DNA of 64,000 nt from Rhodanobacteraceae bacterium (GCA_024234055.1 JACKOW010000002.1:732476-796475), one strand, 5' to 3'. Positions 35,886 to 45,608 are shown, numbered from the stretch's first letter. The notes: a model not told the origin generated them from the letters alone. Numbers and translations are program-made.

Positions 35886-38135
35886 ATGTCCCTCTCCCGC
35901 AGCAAACAGCTCAACCGCGCCGAAGTGGTCGATCAGAACTTCGTGCAAACCGTCCGCAGCTGGCAAGGTCGCGCAAGCACAGGTCCGCGCCAGGACGATC
36001 AGCCGCTCTGCGCCGGCACCCGTCTCAGCGTGGGCGCCTTCCGGGAGCTGTTCGAGTCGCAGCTGATCAGCCGCCATCTGGATCTGATGGCCCGTGTGCT
36101 TCGAGTGCAGAACAAGGTGTTCTACACCATTGGCAGTTCCGGTCATGAAGGCAATGCCCTGGTGGCGCGATTGACTCGGCACACCGACCCGGCCTTCCTG
36201 CACTACCGTTCCGGCGGCTTCATGGCCGAGCGCTTCCGCAAGCTGCCGGGCATGGATCCGATTCAGGATTCGGCATTGTCCTTTGCCGCCAGCAAGCTCG
36301 ATCCGGCCTCCGGTGGTCGCCACAAGGTCTGGGGCAGCAAGCCGCTGTGGGTGTTGCCGCAAACCTCGACCATTGCCAGCCATCCGCCCAAGGCCTTCGG
36401 CACGGCCATGGCCATCGACCAGGCCAAGCGCATCGGCCATGAGTTGCCGATCCCGGACGACAGCATCGTCATCTGTAGTTTCGGGGATGCCAGCGCCAAC
36501 CACGCCACGGCCCAGGGCGCCTTCAACGCCGCCGAATGGGCCGGCTACCAGCAGATCAAGGCGCCGGTGCTGTTCGTCTGCGAAGACAATGGCATCGGCA
36601 TCTCGGTGCGCTCCCCCACTGGCTGGATCGCACACAGCTTCGCGCAACGCCAGCACATGAAGTACTTCTTTGCGGACGGCCTCGATCTGGCGCAGGGGTA
36701 CGACCAGGTCGCCGCGGCCGTCGATTACTGCCGGCGCGAGCGCAAGCCCACCTTCCTGCACCTCAAGACCACGCGTTTGATGGGCCACGCCGGCACCGAT
36801 TTCGAGATCGAGTACCGCGCCTTCGAGGACATCTGGGCCGGCGAGGCGGCTGATCCGCTGCTCCGCTCGGCGAGCCTGGCGCTGGAGCATGGGGTGTACA
36901 CGGCAGACGAACTGCTGGCCCATTACGAATCGATCCGGGCACGCTGTTTTGCCGCCGCCGAGGCCGCCGATCAGACGCCGAAGCTGACCGAACTGGCTGA
37001 CGTGATCGCCCCACTGGCACCCTACAGCCCGAATGCGGTGATGGCCGAAGCCACCCGCATACCCAGCGATGAGGCCCGGGCCGCGGTCTTCGGCGCCACG
37101 CTGCCTGAGGCGCAGCCGGCGCGGCATCTGGCCATCGTGATCAATCAGGCGCTGCATGATCTGATGATCAAGTATCCGCAATCGCTGCTGTTCGGCGAGG
37201 ATGTCGCCCAGAAAGGCGGTGTTTACACCATCACCAAGGGCCTGTGGCAAAAATTCAAGGGCGCCCGGGTGTTCAACACCCTGCTCGACGAGACCACGAT
37301 TCTGGGTCTGGCGCAGGGCCTGGCCAACCTCGGCATGTTGCCGATTCCGGAAATTCAGTATCTGGCCTACTACCACAACGCCTGCGATCAGCTGCGCGGC
37401 GAAGCCGCTTCACTGCAGTTCTTCAGCAACGATCAGTTCCGCAACCCCATGGTCATCCGCATGGCCGGCCTGGGTTATCAGAAGGGCTTCGGCGGGCATT
37501 TCCACAACGACAACTCGATGGCGGCGCTGCGCGACATCCCGGGTCTGACCATTGCCTGCCCCAGCCGCGGCGACGATGCTGCGATGATGCTGCGCACTTT
37601 GATGGCGCTGTCCGTCGTGGACGGCCGCGTGTCGGTGTTCCTGGAACCGATCGCGCTGTACATGACCAAGGATCTGTACGAACCCGGCGACGGCCTTTGG
37701 CAGACCAGCTATCCAGCCCCGGACCAGGCCATCGCCATTGGCGAACCGCGACTGTACGAACCTGAAAACACCGACCTGCTGATCATCAGCTACGGCAACG
37801 GCATGCCGATGAGCCTGCGGGTGGCCCGTCAATTGGAAGAGGAACGCGGCATCAAGAGCCGGGTCATGGACCTGCGCTGGCTGCAACCCTTGAACGACGC
37901 CGCCATCGCTGAGCATGGTCGCGCCTGCGAGCGCATCCTGATCGTTGACGAGGGACGCAAGAGCGCTGGCGTGGGTGAAGGCGTGATCACGGCGCTGATC
38001 GAAGGCGGCTGCGGCGGCAAGCCGATCAAGCGCGTCTGCGGCACCGACACCTACACCCCGCTCGCCGGCGCTGCCAATCTGGTGCTGCCCAACGACGCCG
38101 CGATCAAGGAAGCGGCGGAAGCGTTGCTCGGCTAG
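35886..38135 (+). CDS. 2-oxoacid dehydrogenase E1, fused alpha and beta subunits
   Basis: The product has 749 residues from MSLSRSKQLNRAE, a natural fusion of E1-alpha and E1-beta. The thiamine diphosphate motif of the alpha half runs from GDASAN (about 199) to CEDN (about 231). The beta half begins near 400 with FGEDVAQKGGVYTIT and includes DETTILGLAQG and the C-terminal transketolase-type ILIVDEGRKSAG. The family decarboxylates branched-chain 2-oxoacids or related substrates, passing acyl groups to a lipoyl E2. No E2 or E3 gene is adjacent, so the substrate is uncertain. No Shine-Dalgarno site precedes the start; a pyrimidine heptamer tract is there instead. An upstream in-frame ATG at 35823 would add a tract-encoded Phe-rich leader. 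Confidence 0.88.
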   Translation: MSLSRSKQLNRAEVVDQNFVQTVRSWQGRASTGPRQDDQPLCAGTRLSVGAFRELFESQLISRHLDLMARVLRVQNKVFYTIGSSGHEGNALVARLTRHTDPAFLHYRSGGFMAERFRKLPGMDPIQDSALSFAASKLDPASGGRHKVWGSKPLWVLPQTSTIASHPPKAFGTAMAIDQAKRIGHELPIPDDSIVICSFGDASANHATAQGAFNAAEWAGYQQIKAPVLFVCEDNGIGISVRSPTGWIAHSFAQRQHMKYFFADGLDLAQGYDQVAAAVDYCRRERKPTFLHLKTTRLMGHAGTDFEIEYRAFEDIWAGEAADPLLRSASLALEHGVYTADELLAHYESIRARCFAAAEAADQTPKLTELADVIAPLAPYSPNAVMAEATRIPSDEARAAVFGATLPEAQPARHLAIVINQALHDLMIKYPQSLLFGEDVAQKGGVYTITKGLWQKFKGARVFNTLLDETTILGLAQGLANLGMLPIPEIQYLAYYHNACDQLRGEAASLQFFSNDQFRNPMVIRMAGLGYQKGFGGHFHNDNSMAALRDIPGLTIACPSRGDDAAMMLRTLMALSVVDGRVSVFLEPIALYMTKDLYEPGDGLWQTSYPAPDQAIAIGEPRLYEPENTDLLIISYGNGMPMSLRVARQLEEERGIKSRVMDLRWLQPLNDAAIAEHGRACERILIVDEGRKSAGVGEGVITALIEGGCGGKPIKRVCGTDTYTPLAGAANLVLPNDAAIKEAAEALLG

Positions 38136-38231
38136 TCCGCGCAGGGCACGCCGGGTCTGTGTGACACGCGCAGCGCCGGTAGGTCACGATGCCCGCGACG
38201 CAGGCCGTGGGTGCCAGGGCTCCTGCTTCGC

Positions 38232-38312
38232 GTAGCCCGATGTGCGGCGCAGCCGCTCACCGGGACTCTTCCGCTTCATCGCCCGCAGAGCGCTACGCGC
38301 ACTTCGGGCTAC
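38232..38312. repeat. REP-like GTAG...CTAC palindrome
   Basis: It begins GTAGCCCGATGTGCGGCG and ends GCGCACTTCGGGCTAC, with a nested GCAGAGCGCTACGCG segment that is also seen in the 350-bp repeats. It lies 25 bases from the 3' boundary of the group II intron. Confidence 0.7.
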
Positions 38313-38369
38313 ACAAGCCCAAGCCACCTCGGCCTAGTCGAGTAGCTAAACCTTTACAGGCTTTCGCCC

Positions 38370-39743
38370 TCACAGATCCGGACGGGCGGATTTCCCGCAT
38401 CCGGCTCTTCCAAGCAGGTAACCCGGCGAGACCGGGAGCCAATCATCCGGGTGGGTGATGCGGGGAGTCGGCAGCGCGAAGTGAGTGTCGACCAGCGCCA
38501 CCACGACGGGGAGACGAGACGTCTGACTGCGCTTCATCAGCACACTGATCCAGATCGCTCGCACCGCGGCGCGGAAACGCTTGAGCGCATCCATGTTGCC
38601 GCGCACGCCGTAGTACGCGTAGTGGCCTTTCAATTTGGCACTCAGTTCAGCCCACTGTGTGCGCAAGGGATCGTGCAGGTGCGCGCGGCACCACTCACGG
38701 GCGAGCGTCAGGCTGCGCCGGAAGCGCTTCGCCATCGTTTGACGTCGCACCAGATAGCGGCCCTGGCGATCCTGGCCGGCGATGTGCGTGAACCCGAGAA
38801 AGTCGAAACTCCCGGATTTGCCCCCGCCCGGCGGTGTGCGGCCGAAACCCAGCAAGCGGGTCTTGGCCACATTCATCTCCAGCCCGTAGCGCGCCAGACT
38901 CGTCTCCAGTACCGCTCGCAGCGCTACCGCATCCTCCTCATGCTCGAACATCAGGACTGCGTCATCGGCATAGCGCACCATGTACACCTCGCCGCGCGCC
39001 GCTGTCCGACGCCATTCCACCACCACCTCGTCCATCGCCTCATGCAGCACGATGTTCGCCAGTAGCGGGGAAATCGGCGCCCCTTGCGGCGTGCCGCACG
39101 TTTGCCGTGTCCGCTTGCCATCCTGCTCCACCACCCCGACCGTCAGCCATTTGTCGATCAGTCGCAACAGACTGCGATCGGTCACCCTGCGCCTGATTGC
39201 CTGTCGCAATGCCTCGTGCTCGATGCGATCGAAACACTGCTTCAGATCCAGGTCCAATACCCAGTTCACGCGTCCTTTCTGCAGCACCGTCTGCACCGCC
39301 TGCAAGGCCATATGCGCACTGCGCTGCGGCCTGAAGCCATAGCTCAGCCCTCGGAAGTCGGCTTCGAAAATGCTGTTCAGCACCTCGGTCACCGCGCCTT
39401 GTACGACCTTGTCCTCCACGCACCAGATCGATAACGGCCGGTCGCTGCCATCCGCTTTCTTGATCGTCGCGCGCTTCGCCGGCTGCGCTCGGTACTGACC
39501 CGTGCGCAGTCGCTCATGCAGTTGCTGCAGCCGTGCCGCCAATCCTTTTCCATAGCTGGCCTTGCTCTCGCCGTCGATGCCCTTTGCCGCGTCCGCCCGC
39601 AAGCCGCGGTAAGCACGCAACAACGAGCCCTCATCGAGCAAGTGGGCCAGCGACGTGAACTGCTCCTCCGGATGGGCTCGCGCCCTCTCCTGCACCCGCC
39701 GAAGTCTTGGGCAGATGGGTTCCCACCTCAGCGTGCGGCCCAT
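38370..39743 (-). CDS. Group II intron reverse transcriptase/maturase
   Basis: The product has 457 residues from MGRTLRWEPICPRLRR, chosen because GGGAGGGA precedes it; 19 further residues could be added upstream. The RT domain carries the blocks DGSDRPLSI, GFRPQRSAHMAL, DLDLKQCFDRI, GTPQGAPISPLLANI and the catalytic YADD at 258-261. The maturase X region follows (SLTLAREWCRA to GHYAYYGVRGNMDAL). No HNH endonuclease with zinc-binding cysteines is present at the C-terminus, so integration would need another primer source, as in several bacterial classes. The last codons read through intron domain V. It splices its host RNA and reverse transcribes it for mobility. Confidence 0.93.
   Translation of the reverse strand: MGRTLRWEPICPRLRRVQERARAHPEEQFTSLAHLLDEGSLLRAYRGLRADAAKGIDGESKASYGKGLAARLQQLHERLRTGQYRAQPAKRATIKKADGSDRPLSIWCVEDKVVQGAVTEVLNSIFEADFRGLSYGFRPQRSAHMALQAVQTVLQKGRVNWVLDLDLKQCFDRIEHEALRQAIRRRVTDRSLLRLIDKWLTVGVVEQDGKRTRQTCGTPQGAPISPLLANIVLHEAMDEVVVEWRRTAARGEVYMVRYADDAVLMFEHEEDAVALRAVLETSLARYGLEMNVAKTRLLGFGRTPPGGGKSGSFDFLGFTHIAGQDRQGRYLVRRQTMAKRFRRSLTLAREWCRAHLHDPLRTQWAELSAKLKGHYAYYGVRGNMDALKRFRAAVRAIWISVLMKRSQTSRLPVVVALVDTHFALPTPRITHPDDWLPVSPGYLLGRAGCGKSARPDL
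38374..38407 (-). ncRNA. Group II intron domain V
   Basis: On the minus strand the 34 bases run from GAGCCGGATGCGGG, through a GAAA loop, to CCGCCCGTCCGGATC. The two sides pair with the usual two-base bulge. Domain V is the catalytic core of the ribozyme. It overlaps the 3' end of the maturase reading frame. Confidence 0.85.
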
Positions 39744-40213
39744 CGTTCCCTCCCGCAGGATCCCTGCTCGGTGCCGCCCTTCGCTCCACCCACTCGCCAA
39801 ACTGCGACTTCGCAGGCTTCATCACTACTACGACGACATCCGACTTCCCCATGCCATTGACCCCCCTGCACTCGGTTCTTGCCTTGTGCCGGGTGCCCAC
39901 TTCCCTGTGGTGACACCGGGATCTCCTCTGTTCCACACCAATCCTGTACACCTCGATACGAGCCCATGCCCCCGGAAGGTCGATCTGGGTCAGGCATTTC
40001 GCCAGATCGTGTGGCCTGCGGAACTCGGGCGTAGCCCTCGGCACCTTCGACGATGAAATTTTCGGGGTTCAACCTCATACCTCTGTGTATTCCTGTCTAC
40101 GCTTCGTACCCGCCGTTACCGGTCGCGCACGCAAGACTCGGTTACCACTGCCATGCCATTGGCTTCGTGGGTCGGCTTCATGCCAACTCGGATCGCGTGC
40201 AGCTTGCAGAGCG

Positions 40214-40465
40214 CACGCCCGCATTTCTCACACCTGCGCGAGCAGATGCCCCCAATCTTCTAGTGATAAAAGGGTATTCCGAGGCGCGCACCAGTCACGG
40301 AGTGTTTGGCTGCATCTGCCCGCTTTGCGGACCTCGCTGGTTCTTTGCGACTATCGCTGCGTTGCTCCTCCTCGCCATGGAATCACCATTCCTCGTCGTC
40401 GCGCCTTGCGCTAGTCGCAAAGCCCTGCGCGATCTTCCGCAACAGGTGTGAGAAATGCGGGCTAG
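40214..40465. mobile_element. MITE-like inverted-repeat element, copy 2
   Basis: It has the same terminal sequences as the copy at 1551-1802, with the left CTAG changed to CACG. The right 158 bases are nearly identical to copy 1, while the roughly 58 bases between GCAGATGC and GCATCTGC are unrelated. The right CTAG again contains the stop codon of the minus-strand gene beyond it. No gene is encoded between 40131 and 40461. Confidence 0.75.
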
Positions 40466-41346
40466 GGCTGATCCTTGCGCCTGGCGTTTGCGGCTTCTTC
40501 GATCATTTCCTGACGTCGCTGCTCGATGATCCGCTCGATTTCAGCCTGGCGATCCGCAATTTGCGCCGGCGTTCCGCCCGACTCGGCCGCCTTCTGCTCG
40601 ATGATCCGCTTCACCTCGGCCTCGCGCGCTGCCTGTTGGGCCGAGATGGCCGTGTTGTCCGCATAGGCCAGAGTGATCACTTGCTCCAGCAACTGCTTCT
40701 CGGCATCGCGCCAATGCTGAAAGCGCTGCCGGGCGCCGGCGGCGCTGTCGAGTTCAGGTGCATGGCTGCGTTGCGCTACTCGCCACCACGCCAATGCCGC
40801 CTCATCGTCGCCCAGACCGGCCAGCGCGATGGCCTTGGTGTACGGCACCCAGAACGGTTGTCCGCCATGCAGGCGCTCGGCCACGGACCAAGCCGCCAGC
40901 GCACCTTCGTAGTCGCGCAGATTCAGCCGAATCCAGCCCTCGGACCAATGCACTCCTACCGAATCGGGATAGCGTTGCTTGGCGGCCAGCATGCCTGCTT
41001 CGGCGCCGGCGCGGTCGCCCTGCAGACTCAGCAGATAGGGATAGCGCGTGGCGTCGCGCATGCCGGGGCTGGGACCCTTGGCCAGTCGCTCGGCCATGGC
41101 CATGTGCGAGGGTCGCGACGGCCGCCAGCGCGGATCGGCACCGCCGGCGACATCACTATCGCCATCGACATAGCGGGCATCGGCCGGGGGCAGCCGCTGG
41201 AAACCGACAGTGACATCGACAAAACCGCCTTCAGCTGGCTGCTCCGCTGTGGGTGGCGGGCTGCGAACGAAGTCCGTCTCTGACGCCGAGGCCCATGCGC
41301 CCGGATGGATGATCAGCACCGCCAAAGCCAGACCAGCGATTCGCAT
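40462..41346 (-). CDS. Exported TPR-like protein with C-terminal coiled coil
   Basis: The product has about 294 residues from MRIAGLALAVLIIHPG; an ATG 12 bases upstream is also possible. A signal peptide ends near residue 21. Residues about 90-200 look like tetratricopeptide pairs (SVGVHWSEGWIRLNLRDYEG, PFWVPYTKAIALAGLGDDEAA). The C-terminal 60 residues form a charged coiled coil with an internal duplication around VKRIIEQ and IERIIEQ. I cannot assign a function. Its TAG stop is part of the CTAG end of the adjacent inverted-repeat element, so its last residues may have been altered by the insertion. Confidence 0.72.
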   Translation of the reverse strand: MRIAGLALAVLIIHPGAWASASETDFVRSPPPTAEQPAEGGFVDVTVGFQRLPPADARYVDGDSDVAGGADPRWRPSRPSHMAMAERLAKGPSPGMRDATRYPYLLSLQGDRAGAEAGMLAAKQRYPDSVGVHWSEGWIRLNLRDYEGALAAWSVAERLHGGQPFWVPYTKAIALAGLGDDEAALAWWRVAQRSHAPELDSAAGARQRFQHWRDAEKQLLEQVITLAYADNTAISAQQAAREAEVKRIIEQKAAESGGTPAQIADRQAEIERIIEQRRQEMIEEAANARRKDQP

Positions 41347-41570
41347 CAAGCCCACCATTAGTTACCAAAGGTAACGGAAGCATAGCTCTCGGGAATTGCA
41401 GGCGTCCAGCGCGTCGCCGGGGATGCTCCGCGCGGATCGACCGTTTCCGAGGCCATCCACCCGGGAAACCCCGATGCAACCGTCATTCCCCCGACAAGGC
41501 GCGTCAGCGAGAGTCCAGCCGCATCCTCCCAAACCAGTCTTCTGACCACTGACCGGATCCGATGCGGGCC

Positions 41571-42140
41571 TCAAGTCTTCGGCAGCGTCACGCCCTGCTG
41601 GCCCTGGTATTTGCCACCGCGGTCGCGGTAGCTGGTGGCGCAGACTTCGTCGGACTCGAAGAACAGCATCTGGGCCACGCCCTCGTTGGCGTAGATCTTG
41701 GCCGGCAGCGGCGTGGTGTTGGAGAACTCCAGCGTCACATGGCCTTCCCACTCGGGTTCCAGCGGCGTCACATTGACGATGATTCCGCAGCGCGCGTAGG
41801 TGCTCTTGCCCAGACACACGGTGAGCACACTGCGGGGAATGCGGAAGTACTCCACGGTGCGCGCCAGACAGAAGGAGTTGGGCGGAATGATGCACACCGG
41901 CCCCTTGAAATCGACGAAGCTGCGCTCGTCGAAGTTCTTCGGGTCGACGATGGTCGAGTTGATGTTGGTGAAGATCTTGAACTCGTCGGCGCAGCGCACG
42001 TCGTAGCCATAGCTCGACGTGCCGTAGGAAATCAGCCGTGTGCCGGCCTGATCGAGCCGCACCTGTTCCGGCGCGAAGGGCTCGATCATGCCGCTTGATT
42101 CGGCCATGCGCCGGATCCAGTGGTCACTCTTGATGGCCAT
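41571..42140 (-). CDS. dcd: dCTP deaminase
   Basis: The product has 189 residues. The start [16 protein letters not shown] matches the family; extra codons upstream were rejected. It converts dCTP to dUTP, feeding thymidylate synthesis. Family marks are [10 protein letters not shown] near 40-49, [10 protein letters not shown], and the catalytic Glu in [11 protein letters not shown]. It forms trimers in the cytoplasm. It follows ppiB by eight bases on the same strand and probably shares its transcript. The 41347-41570 stretch before it has no supported gene. Confidence 0.96.
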   Translation of the reverse strand: MAIKSDHWIRRMAESSGMIEPFAPEQVRLDQAGTRLISYGTSSYGYDVRCADEFKIFTNINSTIVDPKNFDERSFVDFKGPVCIIPPNSFCLARTVEYFRIPRSVLTVCLGKSTYARCGIIVNVTPLEPEWEGHVTLEFSNTTPLPAKIYANEGVAQMLFFESDEVCATSYRDRGGKYQGQQGVTLPKT

Positions 42141-42148
42141 GGTCGGAC

Positions 42149-42661
<513 letters not shown>

Positions 42662-42688
42662 GGATACCTCGACGATTCAGGAAAGGAT

Positions 42689-43096
42689 TCAGGCAAGCTG
42701 GGCGCCGGCGTTGATGATGCCGGCACTGAGCGACAGGGTGGCGGCCCAGAGGGCGACGGAGACTTGATTCTGCTCGATGGCCTGATGCAGGCCGCGGTGC
42801 ATCAGTCGCAGCAGCACATAGGCACAAAATTGGACCAGCAGGGCCACACTACCCCATTGCGCCAGCTGCATCAGATCCTCGCTGCGGGCCATGGCCACGC
42901 CCACTGGCAGCGCAAATCCGAGCATGGCACCCGCCATCATGATGGCCGCGCTGACATTGCCGGCGCGAATCAGAGCCAGTTCGTCATGCGGCGTCGCGAA
43001 GGTGTAGAGCGTCCAGAACAGCGCGAGCAGCACCGCACCGGTCACAAGAAAGGTGACAAAGTTCGGCACGGTGCTGAGGTAGTTGGACATCATCAT
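42689..43096 (-). CDS. DUF350 family inner-membrane protein
   Basis: The product has 135 residues with four membrane segments. The DUF350 pattern is clear: a first segment, then TPHDELALIRAGNVSAAIMM, a second unit ending NQVSVALWAATLSLSAGIINA. The family consists of two repeated halves, each with a conserved acidic Glu-like site and Gly-Asn motif; its function is not known. The gene leads a likely operon with ppiB and dcd. The start could be any of three consecutive ATG codons. Confidence 0.85.
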   Translation of the reverse strand: MMMSNYLSTVPNFVTFLVTGAVLLALFWTLYTFATPHDELALIRAGNVSAAIMMAGAMLGFALPVGVAMARSEDLMQLAQWGSVALLVQFCAYVLLRLMHRGLHQAIEQNQVSVALWAATLSLSAGIINAGAQLA

Positions 43097-43335
43097 GTGT
43101 CTCCGACAAGCTTGTGAAGACTAGCAGCGACCCGAGAGATAGGCGACCAGAGGTCGGCCAGGCACCGGCCAAGATCAGGAAATCCACAGAAGCCTTGCAG
43201 TTGCCGGGCATTGACCACTCGACGCACACAAAACTGCAATGCGCTTATTGCACTTTCACGCGTTCTGCATCACCATTTTCAGTGATACGCCTTTAGAGCC
43301 GTACGTCTCCCGCCCAGTTCAGATTCGGAGCTACC

Positions 43336-43977
43336 ATGATTCGTCAATCGCTGATCGCCCTTGCTCTCTCCGCTGTGATGGCCCCCGCCATCTCCCAGTC
43401 CGTCGTCAACGAAGTTGCGTTGAAGGCCACCACCCCGAACCCGCCGCGCACGGTCACCAGCCCGCGCGCTTCGGTGAATTACACCGGTGACAACACCAAC
43501 GGCACCGATTGGGTTCGCCCCTTCGCAGACGGCACCTGCTGCTCCGGCCTGGGCCCGGTCAAGTTCGTGACGCAGGAATTCCACATTTCGGCGTCGGAAA
43601 GTTGCGATGTGCTCTCCGTGCAGAACGGCTGGGATGGCTATCTGTTCGTCTATCAGGCTCCCTTCGATCCGAACAACCAGACGGCCAATTTCGTGGCCGG
43701 TGATGACGACGGCGCCGGCGGCATCGGCACCTCGGACATCAACGGGGTCTCGCTGGCCGCTGATACCACTTATGTTGTGGTGACCACCGGCTTTCAAAAC
43801 GGCGATGAGGGTACGTTCACCAACACCATCAACTGCCCGACCGCAACGGTCACGCTTGGCCCCTATGCGCCCGTCAATGCAGTTCCGGCGCCGACCATGA
43901 GCGCTGGCGGCTTGGCCGCTCTGGCGTTGGTGCTGGGTCTGGTGGGTCTGGTTGTGGTGCGCTCACGCGGCCAATAA
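43336..43977 (+). CDS. Secreted protein with sorting-type C-terminal tail
   Basis: The product has 213 residues. Residues 1-20 are a signal peptide (IALALSAVMAPAISQS). The body (about 25-170) resembles the jelly-roll domains of secreted proteins, with DWVRPFADGTCCSG, GWDGYLFVYQAPFDP and TTYVVVTTGFQNGDEG. The C-terminus has VPAPTMSAGG, a hydrophobic stretch and RSRGQ, similar to IPTL/PEP-CTERM tails. It should be exported and then processed by an exosortase-type enzyme encoded elsewhere. A strong terminator follows. It is monocistronic. Confidence 0.75.
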   Translation: MIRQSLIALALSAVMAPAISQSVVNEVALKATTPNPPRTVTSPRASVNYTGDNTNGTDWVRPFADGTCCSGLGPVKFVTQEFHISASESCDVLSVQNGWDGYLFVYQAPFDPNNQTANFVAGDDDGAGGIGTSDINGVSLAADTTYVVVTTGFQNGDEGTFTNTINCPTATVTLGPYAPVNAVPAPTMSAGGLAALALVLGLVGLVVVRSRGQ

Positions 43978-44015
43978 GTTGCTGACATCGAGTTGCCTGC
44001 GCGGCAACTGAGAGA

Positions 44016-44041
44016 ACGGACGCGGAAACGCGTCCGTTTTC
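44016..44041 (+). terminator. Rho-independent terminator
   Basis: ACGGACGCG, a GAAA tetraloop and CGCGTCCGT form a strong stem followed by TTTTC, 38 bases after the surface-protein stop codon. Confidence 0.88.
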
Positions 44042-44094
44042 ATTTGCGACGCAGCTTGTGCCGACACCCAATACACTCGGCGATCCCGTCCTCA

Positions 44095-44748
44095 ATGAAC
44101 AAAGCCAAACGCACCGAGATCTTCCAGCGCCTGCGGGAACTCAATCCGGCGCCACGAACGGAACTGGAATACGCCACGCCCTTTCAGCTGCTGGTGGCGG
44201 TAGTGCTGTCGGCGCAGGCAACCGATGTGGGCGTGAACAAGGCCACGCGGCGTCTGTTCCCGGTGGCCGCCACACCCGCCGCCATGCTCGCGCTGGGAGA
44301 AGAGGGTCTGTGCGAAGCCATCCGCACCATCGGCCTGTTCCGCAGCAAGGCCCGCCATGTGATTCAACTGTGCCGGATGCTGATCGAGCAACACGGTGGC
44401 GAAGTACCTCAGGATCGCGCTGCGCTGGAAGCGCTGCCCGGCGTGGGTCGCAAGACTGCCAATGTGGTGCTGAACACGGCCTTCGGCCAGCCGACCATTG
44501 CCGTTGACACTCACATCTTCCGGGTCAGCAACCGCACCGGGATCGCACCGGGCAAGGATGTGCGCGAGGTCGAAGACCGACTCGACCGCCTGGTGCCGAG
44601 CGAATTCAAACTCGATTGCCATCACTGGCTGATCCTGCAGGGGCGCTATGTGTGCGTGGCGCGCAAGCCCCGATGCCCGATATGCCCGATCGCCGATCTG
44701 TGCGAATACAAGCACAAGACCCGGTCTGCCGCAGCCGACGAGCCGTAA
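44095..44748 (+). CDS. nth: Endonuclease III
   Basis: The product has 217 residues. The start MNKAKRTEIFQRL matches family N-termini. This base-excision enzyme removes oxidised pyrimidines and nicks the strand by its lyase activity. The helix-hairpin-helix LPGVGRKTANVV contains the catalytic Lys K120, and the catalytic Asp is D138 in AVDTHIFRV. The 4Fe-4S cluster is held by C187, C194, C197 and C203. It lies directly after a terminator and is probably expressed alone. Confidence 0.96.
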   Translation: MNKAKRTEIFQRLRELNPAPRTELEYATPFQLLVAVVLSAQATDVGVNKATRRLFPVAATPAAMLALGEEGLCEAIRTIGLFRSKARHVIQLCRMLIEQHGGEVPQDRAALEALPGVGRKTANVVLNTAFGQPTIAVDTHIFRVSNRTGIAPGKDVREVEDRLDRLVPSEFKLDCHHWLILQGRYVCVARKPRCPICPIADLCEYKHKTRSAAADEP

Positions 44749-44840
44749 ACCGGGCTTGCCGCTCGCGGTGGGGTCCGTCGGACTTCCGACGTGGAGGGCG
44801 CCGCGCCGCGCCCCTCTTCGCGGCCGGCCTTGTCCACCGG

Positions 44841-45139
44841 TAGGAGCGCCCTTGCGGCGCGACCGCTGCTTCGAACGTGCGGTCTGCCGGTCGCGACGCG
44901 AGGTCGCTCCTACGCGCAAGCCTGTGGTTCAAGGACTGTGTGCCGTGTAGGGCCGAAACAGGTGGCTCTCCATGAACCCATATCGTAAGTAATTGATGCG
45001 TCATTGCGAGGAGCGCAGCGACGAAGCAATCCAGGGTAGCGCCGCACATCTCTGGATTGCTTCGCTACGCTCGCAATGACGCCGGGGGTTCACGGCCCGT
45101 GCGCAGTTTCAGGCCGCAACAGGTGGCTCGCAATGACGC
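44841..45139. repeat. Composite repeat array after nth
   Basis: The array reads, in order: AGGAGCGCCCTTGCGGCGCG arm and GTCGCGACGCGAGGTCGCTC arm (44841-44912), a GGGCCGAAACAGGTGGCT module (to 44969), a CATTGCGA/CAATCCAG palindrome (44998-45081), and another GGCCGCAACAGGTGGCTCGC module (45088-45139). Similar orders recur near 52081 and 54503. No gene is supported between 44749 and 45175. Confidence 0.8.
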
Positions 45140-45175
45140 GGGTAGTCGCAGGCCCAGAAGGGTCTGGACGCCTGT

Positions 45176-45592
45176 TCAACGCTTGCCTGCCAACACGCCA
45201 CCCAGATATGCCGCCGGCCCCAGCACCAGCATTCCGGCCACCCAGAACCACAGCGGCGGCGGCAACATCAGATTGTTGGCGATGCCGGCCAAGGTCAGCA
45301 GCACACCGAGGATCAGCGCGTGCCGCAGGCCGGCGGCTGCGGCGATACGCCCAGTGACCCAGCCACCAGCGACGCCGCCAAGCAGCCAGCCCACCAGCAC
45401 CACCACCATCGCCCCCGTCGGCACCGAGGCCATCAAGGCGCGTACCGCCTCGGGATTGGTCGCTATCCGCGCCGCCTTGCTCAGTTCCGGGTACAGCACG
45501 TGGCCGTTGAGCATCTCCACCAGCATCATGACCACACTGGCCACGATGAAGCCGAGGATGACGCTGACGACATTCTTCAACGCTGATCGCAC
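45176..45592 (-). CDS. Small integral membrane protein of unknown function
   Basis: The product has about 138 residues if started at a GTG 16 bases after the glutathione peroxidase stop; the open frame continues upstream into that gene and was cut here. Four hydrophobic segments are visible (about 7-27, 57-77, 85-110 and 115-133), the second and third containing paired GGVAGGW-type turns. No family is recognised. It is probably co-transcribed with the peroxidase gene. Confidence 0.6.
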   Translation of the reverse strand: MRSALKNVVSVILGFIVASVVMMLVEMLNGHVLYPELSKAARIATNPEAVRALMASVPTGAMVVVLVGWLLGGVAGGWVTGRIAAAAGLRHALILGVLLTLAGIANNLMLPPPLWFWVAGMLVLGPAAYLGGVLAGKR

Positions 45593-45608
45593 GGGAGGCA
45601 GCCCTGCC

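Larger units (their letters stand above)
38337..40130 (-). mobile_element. Group II intron, apparently complete
   Basis: Read on the minus strand, the element starts GTGCGCGACCGGTAACGG, consistent with the conserved GUGYG 5' end. It ends in a domain VI-like segment, CTACTCGAC, giving the usual AC end. Length is about 1.79 kb. It contains a reverse transcriptase/maturase gene and a well-formed domain V. The boundaries are assigned from these motifs and could be off by a few bases. The target is intergenic; the 3' exon lies near a REP palindrome and the 5' exon lies about 85 bases from the second copy of the 250-bp inverted-repeat element. All key parts look intact, so it may be active. Confidence 0.8.

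Noticed and set aside
35796..37376. A 526-codon minus-strand frame opposite the E1 gene
   Set aside because: The E1 product shows clear thiamine diphosphate motifs; the antisense product shows no recognised motif.
38370..39743. Reverse transcriptase as part of a retron or diversity-generating system
   Set aside because: A maturase domain follows the RT and a domain V is present directly downstream, so it is a group II intron. The variable core of the nearby repeat is non-coding, with no template/variable repeat pair visible.
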